NCBI RefSeq assembly: GCF_024435355.1
Contig: NZ_JAMJWG010000024.1
Coordinates: 1 to 64,000 of the forward strand
Direction: 5' to 3'
Length of the DNA: 64,000 bases
Source of the DNA: Streptomyces odontomachi
Lineage (GTDB): Bacteria; Actinomycetota; Actinomycetes; Streptomycetales; Streptomycetaceae
Shown: positions 42,823 to 51,092 of the stretch, piece after piece
Layout: each line of letters begins with the position of its first letter
Numbering within the stretch: position 1 is the first letter of the stretch
Notes under the pieces: generated by a model
Database searches by the model: none
What the model was told of the DNA's origin: nothing
The model's input: only the letters and a program-made list of their open reading frames with translations
Translations under genes and position numbers: made by a program

Positions 42823-43743
42823 ATGAAGAACCCCACTGCGGAGGTACTGGCTACCCTCGGCCGCAGCTATGTGCGCAATGCTCCCGGCACGCTGGGCAAG
42901 TCGCCACTCGTCGCTCGATACCTGAACCCGCGGCTGCGAGACCATCCGCGACGGCGGGTGGTCGAGTCGCTGTTCGGGTCCCGGTTCGCCGTCGACACCC
43001 AGGACCTCATCCAGCGGTACTTGTACTTGTTCGGCGTGTGGGAGCCCCACATGACCGCCTGGCTCCAGCGACGGTTGCGACCCGGGGACGGCTTCGTCGA
43101 CGTCGGCGCGAACATCGGGTACTACAGCGTGCTGGCGTCGCGGCTCGTCGGGGAGACAGGGCAGGTGACGGCCATCGAGGCGTCTCCCGCGTTTCACGAG
43201 CGGCTGCTGCAACAGGTGCGTCTAAACAGCTGCGTCAATGTGCGAGCCGTCAACGCGGCCCTATCCGACAGCCAGGAGACCTTGAGGTTCATCTTGGCCA
43301 GTTCACGGAATATGGGCGCCAACTCGATAGTCCCGTATGACGGCCCTGCCGAGTCCACATTCGAGATTGAGGCCCAGCCGATGGCGGCTGTGCTCACGGA
43401 GGACGAGATCGCCAATGCCAGGGTCATCAAGATCGACGTGGAAGGGGCGGAGGGAAGCGTAGTGCGCGGTATGGCGCCGCTGCTTGGAAAACTCCGGCCG
43501 GACGCGGAGATCACGGTGGAGGTGACTCCGGACCGTATGCAGCAGCTGGGCGAGTCAGTGAACGACTTGTTGAAGACTTTCAAAGCCCACGGCTTCCATG
43601 CGTATCGGCTCACGAACAGCTATGCATCGGCCAGCTACCCGGAGGCGCTGCGGCACGCACCGGCATCCCCAGTGCGGTGGCAGGAGGCCGTGGCAGAAGA
43701 AAGCGATCTGATCTTTTCCAGGGTCGATGCAGAGACGCTTTGA
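42823..43743 (+). CDS. FkbM family methyltransferase
   Basis: 306 residues from ATG 42823, with GGAGAGGCGAG in front (GTG 42799 is an alternative). The Rossmann-fold SAM motif is DGFVDVGANIGYYSVLASRL. TAIEASPAFHERLLQQVRLN gives motif II, and the FkbM signature VIKIDVEGAEGSVVRGM is clear, followed by PDAEITVEVTPDRM. It methylates a hydroxyl group of an unknown acceptor (family members act on sugars or polyketides). It stands alone. Confidence 0.9.
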   Translation: MKNPTAEVLATLGRSYVRNAPGTLGKSPLVARYLNPRLRDHPRRRVVESLFGSRFAVDTQDLIQRYLYLFGVWEPHMTAWLQRRLRPGDGFVDVGANIGYYSVLASRLVGETGQVTAIEASPAFHERLLQQVRLNSCVNVRAVNAALSDSQETLRFILASSRNMGANSIVPYDGPAESTFEIEAQPMAAVLTEDEIANARVIKIDVEGAEGSVVRGMAPLLGKLRPDAEITVEVTPDRMQQLGESVNDLLKTFKAHGFHAYRLTNSYASASYPEALRHAPASPVRWQEAVAEESDLIFSRVDAETL

Positions 43744-43768
43744 CGCCCCACGCCTTGCGGCAAGCAAG

Positions 43769-45168
43769 TTATCTGGGAATGCGACCCGTCGTATCGTGCG
43801 GGTGGCCACCGGGAGGACCGCCGGTCAATTCGACGTGCTGCACTGATCCGCTGCCCCGCATGGAATATTCCCGGGCCAGACCAGTCTTGTGCAGCCGTGC
43901 CAGGTCGGCGTCGGAAATATTCATGCCCCCTACCGGAGCGTGTTTTCCGGGATCCCAGTTGTACCGGTCCCAGACGTTGACCTGGTAGTCAAGGGACACG
44001 TGGGGTTTGCCGTCTTGGCCGGGCGTGACGGTGACCGTGCCAGTGGTGTTGGTGTTGGCTCTGCCGACGGCCAGGTACCAGTTGCCGTCGGAGTGGGTGT
44101 AGCCCTTGGGAGCGGTCTGAACAGGGATGGCGACGGGTTTCCCGCCCGACTTTGCAAAGGCGGCGAGGGCCTGCCGCCGCCACTGCTCCTGCTGCGCGCT
44201 GTCTATCGAGCCCGCTGCGACCTGGCGGAGTGCAGCGTCGTCGTTCAGCATCCGGTCGACGTCCAACTGCACCGGCGAACCGGAACCGCTGAGGTAGTGA
44301 CTCATATTCCGTGCTGCATCGGGGTACCCCCTGAGATAACCCCCCACCACCATCGCCTTGGCCTCCTCCAGGATGAGGAAGTCGTGCGGGTTCGGCCAGC
44401 TGACGTTATAGCGGCCCGCCCCGTCGTCATTCGTCCCGGTGTAGACCGTGGGGGAGAGTACGCCCGCGAGGATCAGGGCATCGCAGTGTGTTGCCCACAG
44501 CTGGGCGCGGCCCTCCGGAGTCAGCGACGCCCAGAGCCAAGTAAGCTCCTTGCGCTGCTGGGCGGTGATGTCGCCGCCGAGTGCGATCAGCTTGAGAGCT
44601 TGGGGCAGCAAATCCTCATCGAGCGAGGTGTAGGCCTTATGCCCGGCATTGTACGGATCGTTTCCATGGCTTGCGGCGAGCGCACGGACGACTGACGCGT
44701 CGACCTCGGTCGCATGCCCCACCAGATCCGTGATCCGGTCCGCATACCATTGCGCTCTTTCCTTGGCCTTTTCGCCACTGGTCGGTAATTTCACGGTGTT
44801 CATAACCTGGGACACCCTCACGGTGCCGTCTTTGTGATCCACGACCGAGAAACCCTCTTCGCGGGCGTTCGCAACGAGGTTACGGACCTGGCGCTGCAGT
44901 CCCACCAGCTCGATGTGGGCGTCGTCGAGGATGCTCCAGATGCTCTTGGCCTCGGTGTGGAGGTCACCGAACTCCTTGGCGGTCTTCTGGACGAAAGCGC
45001 GAGTGACCGTGGCATTGACGCCGGCCCAGCGCGCCCTGTCCGATTTCGCCTGCATACCCTTGTGGGCGTCGCTGGCTAGTGTCTCCAGTCCTCTCGTGGC
45101 GTGTTTCCAGTCGGCCGCAGCGTCGCCCAGCTGTCGAGGTCGGCCTCCGACAGGTCGGTGTAGTCCAT
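43769..45168 (-). pseudogene. WXG100-like secreted/toxin-type protein gene with a 5' frameshift
   Basis: The main frame gives about 460 residues. It starts with a helical N-terminal domain of the WXG100/LXG kind (QLGDAAADWKHATRG, LASDAHKGMQAKSDRARWAG), a long middle domain, and a C-terminal part with YQVNVWDRYNWDPGKHAPVG then LHKTGLAREYSMRGSG, which is reminiscent of a toxin or effector domain. From ATG 45168 the protein begins MDYTDLSEADL but runs into a different frame at about 45135-45145; one inserted base would restore the join. So it is frameshifted or has a sequencing error. It sits head-to-head with the truncated cas7. Confidence 0.7.
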
Positions 45169-45180
45169 GGCGTAGGGCCC

Positions 45181-46016
45181 CCTTCGTCGGCAAGGGAGCC
45201 AAGCAACAGGCGTACACCGCCGGACGCCCCGACCGGCACCTGGACGACGACCTGTTCGGCTACATGGTCGCGGTGAAGAAGGAGAGCTACCAGCGGGACA
45301 CGGTGCTGGCGACCGGCACCTTGGTTTCCGTCGTTCCCCAGCGCCCCACCCTGGACTTCGGCACCATGAGCCGCGATTTCCCGGCCGGGGAGCACCCGGT
45401 CATCCACTCTCACGAGCTCTACAGCGCCACGCTGGCCGGGGATCTACTGTTGGACCTGCCGCGCGTCGGCGTCTTCGAGACGGATGGCAACGGGCTGCGG
45501 GTAGCCATCAGCCAGGACGTGGCCGAGGAAGCCAAGACGTCGGGCGCGGAGGAGACCACGCTGCGCGGCACCGCCGCCGTGCGCCTCCCGGTCGGGGAGC
45601 GCCGCCGCCGGATCGCCACACTGCTGAGGACTTTGGCTGCCGTGCGAGGTGGCGCCAAGAAGGCCCAGCACTATGGCGACCGGACCCCGTCGCTCGTCCT
45701 TCTCGCTCCGCTGAAGGGCGGAGTCAATCCGCTCACCCGCGTCGTGGGCGGACGGGACGGGAAGACCGTCTTCCTGCCGGACGTGCTGCGTGAGGAGCTG
45801 GCCGCCTGGAGTGACGAGCTGGAAGACGGCCCGGTCCTGCTTGGCTGGGCACCCGGCTTCCTAGGCGACCAGCGTGAACAGATCCGTCGGGAACTCAAGG
45901 ACTTGATCGACGAGAACCGTCTGGTCCTGGATCATCCGCGTGTGCTGTTGAAGCGGCTTGCCGGCGAGTTCGAGCGGGGTGAGCACGACACGTGGTTCGA
46001 GGACTCGGCGGCATGA
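45181..46016 (+). pseudogene. cas7: cas7 (Cst2/DevR type I-B), N-terminally truncated
   Basis: About 275 codons of a type I-B backbone protein that binds crRNA. Recognisable parts: GKGAKQQAYTAGRP then DDDLFGYMVAVKKES, LATGTLVSVVPQRP, FGTMSRDF and VIHSHELYSATLAGDLLLDL. Family members have roughly 70 further residues before this, with a VSAQAFRYWLR-like segment; they are absent, and there is no start codon with a ribosome site at the junction. Upstream DNA is the antisense 5' end of the WXG-like gene. cas6 and cas8, which usually precede cas7, are not in the window. The stop overlaps cas5 (ATGA). Confidence 0.85.
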
Positions 46017-46699
46017 CCGCGGAGGAGGCGGAAGCGCCCTCGGCCGCGGGACGGACGGCACTGGAGGTCACGTTCACCGCACCGGTCGTGTCCTTCCGCA
46101 ACCCGTTGTATGCCGGTGTCCAGGTCAGCCTCCCGTGCCCGCCGCCCGCCACCGTCGGAGGCGCGCTGGCCGCCGCGGCCGGAGGCTGGGCGCAGGTGGA
46201 CCCGGGCCTGCGGTTCGCCATGGCCTTCAGGGCCGGCGGCAAAGGGATGGACTACGAGACGTACCACCCGCTCGACGGCAGCGGAAAACGGACCTCGCCC
46301 ACCCCGCGCAACCGCGAGTTCCTCACCGACGCCAGGCTGACGATATGGCTCGTTGACGAGCCGGAGCTGTGGCGTCGCAGACTCCGCCGTCCGGTGTGGC
46401 CACTACGACTGGGACGAAGCCAGGACTTGGTCGGCCTGGAGATGCACCAGGTCTCATTGCGCGCGGCGCCCGGGTCTCAGCGTCACGCGGTTGTCCCAGA
46501 CGAGCGCGGTGCCCCGGGCACGTTGCTGCGACTGCCCACGGCGGTCGCGCATGGCCGGGGACGCACCCAGTGGGACGCCTACCGGTTCGATTCCTCCGGC
46601 CGTGCGGAACGTCCCGTCACCGACAGCCTGTCCACGGACGACGGCCAAGCCGTCGCTCTTCTCCCCTGCACGCACCCCGACACCGGGCTGCGTTCCTGA
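46013..46699 (+). CDS. cas5: Cas5 (type I-B)
   Basis: 228 residues from ATG 46013, overlapping the cas7 stop. The RAMP-like start ALEVTFTAPVVSFRNPLYAG, the glycine-rich VSLPCPPPATVGGALAAAAG and the later PTPRNREFLTDARLTIWLVD are typical of Cas5 of I-B systems, which caps the crRNA 5' handle in Cascade. It is intact by length. Without Cas7 N-terminus and Cas8 it cannot form a normal complex. Confidence 0.85.
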   Translation: MTAEEAEAPSAAGRTALEVTFTAPVVSFRNPLYAGVQVSLPCPPPATVGGALAAAAGGWAQVDPGLRFAMAFRAGGKGMDYETYHPLDGSGKRTSPTPRNREFLTDARLTIWLVDEPELWRRRLRRPVWPLRLGRSQDLVGLEMHQVSLRAAPGSQRHAVVPDERGAPGTLLRLPTAVAHGRGRTQWDAYRFDSSGRAERPVTDSLSTDDGQAVALLPCTHPDTGLRS

Positions 46700-46764
46700 C
46701 CCGTACCACCCGATCCGGCCGTACCGTAGCCCGGTGCGGCCGGGTGAGAACGGATTTCTGCACC

Positions 46765-49203
46765 ATGACAGACCCGCTGTCCGCCGTCTGGGCCAAGAGT
46801 GCTCAACGGCACCGGCCTCCCGAGTTACTCACCGCCCACCTCTCGGCCGCCTACGCCGCGGCAAACCTGCTTCGACGGCGTGTGGGCCGTATAGACGTGG
46901 CAGAGGCGGTCTTCGCCGGCAGCTTCTGGCCGACCGTGGAGCTGGCCGACCTGACGCACGACGCAGGCAAGGTGGCCGGAGGCTTCCAAACCATGATCAG
47001 CGGCCGGGCCCGCCGCTGGGGCGAGCGCCACGAGGTCGCCTCGCTCGGCTTCCTGCCCTTCCTCGTTGAGGACCCGGACCTGCTCTCCTGGGTCGCCAGC
47101 GCGGTCGTCACCCACCATCGCGCACTCACCGGAGAGAACGGCCGTGATGTGGAGGCGCTCTACGGAGTGGCCACAGCGGCTGAGATGGCCGCCCGATTCG
47201 CCCCAAGCGAGCCACTGGCCCTCCCTGCCTTGCAAGCGTGGCTTCACGAGGCGGCCGCCCGTGCGGCCCTGCCGGTGGACGCCAACGCTGGTGACAGCAA
47301 GGAGGCGACCATCGACCGGCTGGCAGGGCATGCTCACCGGTTGCTGGGAGACGTCCTGGACCGCTGGGCAGACCCGGTCGACCGTGACGAGGGTCTGGCA
47401 GCCGTCCTCCTTCAAGGCGCCGTGACCCTCGCGGATCACCTGTCTTCGGCTCACCGCTCTCTGTCCACAGCACAGCCTCTTGATGACGGCTTTCGCAGTC
47501 GGCTGGAGCAGCAGTTCGCCAACCGCGGCAGGACGCTGCGCAAGCATCAGCTCCAGGCCGCCGACATCACCGGTCACCTACTGCTACGGGCCCCGACCGG
47601 AAGCGGCAAGACCGAGGCGGCGCTGCTCTGGGCGGCCCGCCAGGCCACCGCCCTTATGTCCTCTGGCTGTGGAGTGCCACGGGTCTTCTTCACCCTGCCG
47701 TACCTGTCGTCCATCAACGCCATGGCCACGCGGCTGGCTGACGTGCTGGGCGACCCCACGGCCGTCGGGGTCGCGCACTCCCGAGCCGCCTCGTACCACC
47801 TCGCCGTGTCCATCAGCCCGGAGGACGGGGACGAAGAGGACGAGACCGGTGGCCCCTGCCGCGTCGATGCCGCCGCCAAGGCGCTGTCCCGTGCCGCCGC
47901 CACCAAGCTGTTCCATGAGAGCGTCCGTGTCGGCACCCCGTACCAACTGTTGCGGGCCGCTCTTGCAGGCCCCGCCCACTCCGGCATCCTCGTCGACGCC
48001 GCGAACTCCGTGTTCATCCTCGACGAGCTGCATGCGTATGACGCTCGTCGCCTCGGCTACCTCCTGGCCAGCGCACGCCTATGGGAACGCCTCGGCGGGC
48101 GCGTCGCCGTGCTGTCCGCGACCCTTCCCACCGTTATGGCCGACGTCTTCAAGGAAACCCTCACCGCGCCGACCGCCCTCCTAGAGGCCACCGACCTGGG
48201 CCTGCCGATCCGCCACCTGCTCCACACGCGCCCTCACCACCTCACCGACGAGGCCGCACGCGAGGAGATCAGAAAGCGCCTGTCCAACGACGAATCCGTC
48301 CTGGTCATCGCCAACAACGTTGCCCATGCCCTGGAGCTGTACGCCGACCTGGCCCCGGCCGTCCGGGAACGCCACGGCGAGGAGGCAGCGCTCCTGCTGC
48401 ACTCACGTTTCCGCCGGAAGGACCGCTCAAGCATCGAGAAGAAGATCAGCGAGCGGTTCGGCACCGTTGCACCGGATCGCCAGCACACGCGGCGACCCGG
48501 GCTGCTGGTCGCCACGCAGGTTGTGGAAGTAAGTCTCGACGTCGACTTCGACGTGCTGTTCACGGGCGCGGCGCCACTTGAGGCACTGCTCCAGCGGTTC
48601 GGCCGGGTCAACCGCATCGGCGCCCGGCGGCCGGCCGACGTGATCGTCCACCGTCCCATCTGGAACACGCGCCGAGGCGACCGGAGCCACGAGTACGCCG
48701 ACGGGATCTACCGGCGCGAGCCAGTGGAGAGCACCTGGGACATCCTCACCCGCCACGCCGGCGAAGCCGTCGACGAATCCGACGCAACCGAGTGGCTCAA
48801 CGAGGTGTATGCCACGGACTGGGGTGTCGAATGGCGCCGGGAGGTCATGGAACGACGCGACGAGTTCGACAGCGCCTTTCTCCGGTTCGCCTACCCCTTC
48901 GACGACCGATCTGGCCTCTCCGAGACGTTCGACGAACTCTTCGAGGGCACGGAGGCGATCCTGGAGGAAGATCGAGACGGCTACGTCGCGGCACTCCAGG
49001 AGGCCGGCACCGGTAACCAGGCCGCCGGCCGACTCCTGGCGGACGAATTCCTCATCCCCATGCCGCACTGGGCCGGCCCACTCACCCGCTACGAGAAAAC
49101 CCTCCAGGTCCGCATCATCGACGGCGACTACACCCCGGACCGCGGACTGCTCTCCGTGCGCGGACGCCCCCAGCAGACCTACCAGCCCGGAGAGGTCCTG
49201 TGA
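46765..49203 (+). CDS. cas3: Cas3 nuclease-helicase
   Basis: 812 residues from ATG 46765 (GTG 46744 is an alternative). The N-terminal HD nuclease has LADLTHDAGKVAGGFQ with H65-D66 and a later AVVTHHRAL. The SF2 helicase follows: Walker A LRAPTGSGKTEAALLWA near 277, DExH box FILDELHAYD near 420, SAT motif VLSATLPTVM near 452, and motif VI LLQRFGRVNRIG near 611. It unwinds and degrades target DNA after Cascade binding. It is full-length and starts 65 nt after cas5; its stop overlaps cas4. Confidence 0.95.
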   Translation: MTDPLSAVWAKSAQRHRPPELLTAHLSAAYAAANLLRRRVGRIDVAEAVFAGSFWPTVELADLTHDAGKVAGGFQTMISGRARRWGERHEVASLGFLPFLVEDPDLLSWVASAVVTHHRALTGENGRDVEALYGVATAAEMAARFAPSEPLALPALQAWLHEAAARAALPVDANAGDSKEATIDRLAGHAHRLLGDVLDRWADPVDRDEGLAAVLLQGAVTLADHLSSAHRSLSTAQPLDDGFRSRLEQQFANRGRTLRKHQLQAADITGHLLLRAPTGSGKTEAALLWAARQATALMSSGCGVPRVFFTLPYLSSINAMATRLADVLGDPTAVGVAHSRAASYHLAVSISPEDGDEEDETGGPCRVDAAAKALSRAAATKLFHESVRVGTPYQLLRAALAGPAHSGILVDAANSVFILDELHAYDARRLGYLLASARLWERLGGRVAVLSATLPTVMADVFKETLTAPTALLEATDLGLPIRHLLHTRPHHLTDEAAREEIRKRLSNDESVLVIANNVAHALELYADLAPAVRERHGEEAALLLHSRFRRKDRSSIEKKISERFGTVAPDRQHTRRPGLLVATQVVEVSLDVDFDVLFTGAAPLEALLQRFGRVNRIGARRPADVIVHRPIWNTRRGDRSHEYADGIYRREPVESTWDILTRHAGEAVDESDATEWLNEVYATDWGVEWRREVMERRDEFDSAFLRFAYPFDDRSGLSETFDELFEGTEAILEEDRDGYVAALQEAGTGNQAAGRLLADEFLIPMPHWAGPLTRYEKTLQVRIIDGDYTPDRGLLSVRGRPQQTYQPGEVL

Positions 49204-49697
49204 TGGAGGCGGCGGACGTAGGCGGCGTACACATCAAGTACCTCTACCACTGCCGCCGCCAGCTGTGGCTCTACGTCCGCGGGATTCGCCCCGAACACCT
49301 GAGCACCGCGGTACAGCTCGGCGAAGCCGTACACGACACCTCCTACACCCGCCACTCACCGGTCGACCTCGGCGCCGCACGACTCGACTTCGTCGACGGT
49401 GGCCACTGGGTGCACGAGGTCAAGTCCTCGTCACGCGCCAGCCCCGCCGACCAGGCACAAGGTCGCCACTACTGCCACCGACTACGCGGTTTGGGCATCG
49501 AAGCCCAGGGCGCCGTCCTGCACTACCCGAAGACCAGGCGCACCCAGCGCTTTCCTTACACCCCCGAAGCGAAGGCCCAGGCCGAAGCGGACATCGTCGA
49601 AGTCCTGGCGGTGGCCGCCGCGCCCACTTCCCCAGAGCGGCTCACACGTTCCGCATGCCGCGGTTGCAGCTTCACCGACTACTGCTGGACGGAGTGA
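49200..49697 (+). CDS. cas4: Cas4 nuclease
   Basis: 165 residues; GTG 49200 overlaps the Cas3 stop, ATG 49203 is possible. Cys18 in YHCRRQLW and Cys153, Cys156, Cys162 in CRGCSFTDYC are the four ligands of the Fe-S cluster. The RecB-type nuclease core is RLDFVDGGHWVHEVKSSS with Asp and E-V-K. It trims prespacers and helps choose PAM-flanked ones. It is directly before cas1. Confidence 0.93.
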   Translation: MMEAADVGGVHIKYLYHCRRQLWLYVRGIRPEHLSTAVQLGEAVHDTSYTRHSPVDLGAARLDFVDGGHWVHEVKSSSRASPADQAQGRHYCHRLRGLGIEAQGAVLHYPKTRRTQRFPYTPEAKAQAEADIVEVLAVAAAPTSPERLTRSACRGCSFTDYCWTE

Positions 49698-49698
49698 A

Positions 49699-50679
49699 AT
49701 GCCCGCCGCCGCCCGTACGTACTGGCTGACCACACCATGTCGGATCCGCCGCAAGGACCAGTCCCTGCTCATCGAGCGCGAGGACGCCGGCAACGTCCAC
49801 ATCCCGATCACGGACGTCCGCGACATCGTGGCCTGCGCTGAAGTCGACATCAACACCGCGGTGGTCTCCCTCCTCAACCGCCACCGCGTCAACGTCCACC
49901 TGCTCAGCTACTACGGCGACTACACCGGTTCACTCCTCACCTCGGAGACGAGCACGTCAGGAGAGACCGTCCTCGCCCAAGCCCGACTCGCGGAGAACCC
50001 GGAGCGAAGCCTCCAGGTCGCCCGCAGCATCGTCGAGTCCTGCGCCTTCAACGTCCGCCGTGTCGTCGACCGCACGTTGCTGACCCGCCCGTACAAGGTG
50101 CTCCAGGAGTCCATCACGCTGGCCGGTACTCCGGAACAGTTGATGGGCGCAGAGGGCACCTTCCGCCGGTCCGCCTGGGAAGTGCTGGACACCAAGCTTC
50201 CCGAGTGGCTTCAACTCGGCGGCCGCAGTCGCCGCCCGCCGAAAAACGCCGGCAACGCGTTCATCAGCTACGTCAACGGCATCACCTACGCACGGCTGCT
50301 CACCGCCCTGCGTCTGACACCGCTGCACAGCGGCATCGCCTTCCTGCACAGCAGCATGGAACGACAGCGGCACTCGCTGGTGCTCGACCTGTCCGAGATG
50401 TTCAAGCCGCTCTTCGCCGAGCGTCTCCTCCTGCGCATGGCGAAACGCAACCAGCTCAAGTCCCACCACTTCGACAGCGACACCAACCAGGCCATGCTCA
50501 GCGAGCCCGGCCGAAAGCTCGTCGTCCAGACGGTCCGTGACGAACTCGCTGTCACGGTCGGCCACCGCACCCTCGGACGCAACGTCTCATACGACGAACT
50601 GCTCTACCTGGACGCGTTAGCCCTGACCCGCCATTGCCTAGAAGGCTCGCCGTACAAGCCGTTCCGGATCTGGTGGTGA
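49699..50679 (+). CDS. cas1: Cas1 integrase (type I-B)
   Basis: 326 residues from ATG 49699, with GGAGTG in front. The N-terminal beta domain (RRKDQSLLIEREDAGNVHIP then ITDVRDIVACAEVDINTAVV) is followed by the helical catalytic domain: Glu152 in MGAEGTFRRSAW, His217 in GIAFLHSS, and Asp230/Glu233 in LVLDLSEMFKP. It integrates spacers with Cas2. It is intact. Confidence 0.95.
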   Translation: MPAAARTYWLTTPCRIRRKDQSLLIEREDAGNVHIPITDVRDIVACAEVDINTAVVSLLNRHRVNVHLLSYYGDYTGSLLTSETSTSGETVLAQARLAENPERSLQVARSIVESCAFNVRRVVDRTLLTRPYKVLQESITLAGTPEQLMGAEGTFRRSAWEVLDTKLPEWLQLGGRSRRPPKNAGNAFISYVNGITYARLLTALRLTPLHSGIAFLHSSMERQRHSLVLDLSEMFKPLFAERLLLRMAKRNQLKSHHFDSDTNQAMLSEPGRKLVVQTVRDELAVTVGHRTLGRNVSYDELLYLDALALTRHCLEGSPYKPFRIWW

Positions 50680-50685
50680 GGCGAC

Positions 50686-50949
50686 ATGTACGTGGTCGTC
50701 GTTTATGACACGCTCGCCGAACGCAACTCCAGAATCCTGCGAACCTGCCGCAAGTACCTCCACCACGTGCAACGCAGCGTCTTCGAAGGCCAACTCAGCG
50801 AGGCGCAACTACGTCGCTTCCAGGCCGACGTGGAAGACGCTCTCGACCTGTCCTACGACAACGTGCTCGTCTACACCTTTCCCCCTGGCGCGGTTCCACA
50901 GCGCCTTGAGTGGGGTGCGGTGGAGCCGGCACCCAGCGACATTCTTTGA
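50686..50949 (+). CDS. cas2: Cas2
   Basis: 87 residues. The ferredoxin-like fold starts MYVVVVYDTLAE with Asp8, then RKYLHHVQRSVFEGQLSEAQ, the usual Cas2 helix and strand. It forms the Cas1-Cas2 complex for spacer insertion. It is 6 nt after cas1 and 143 bp before the array. Confidence 0.95.
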   Translation: MYVVVVYDTLAERNSRILRTCRKYLHHVQRSVFEGQLSEAQLRRFQADVEDALDLSYDNVLVYTFPPGAVPQRLEWGAVEPAPSDIL

Positions 50950-51092
50950 CTCGGGCCAGGGACCTTGCTGATGCCTCCGGCACGCGACTTTTCAGCGCCA
51001 CACCGGGATCGGCTGCATTACCGGAGGTCTGCTGCAAAGAGGCCCGGATGCGGTCTTGATGGATCGCGGGTGACCTGTGGCTTTACCGTGGG
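50950..51092 (+). promoter_or_regulatory. CRISPR leader
   Basis: 143 bp between cas2 and the first repeat. The leader end is defined by position and by repeat conservation: repeats next to it are identical and those far away are degenerate. Confidence 0.7.
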
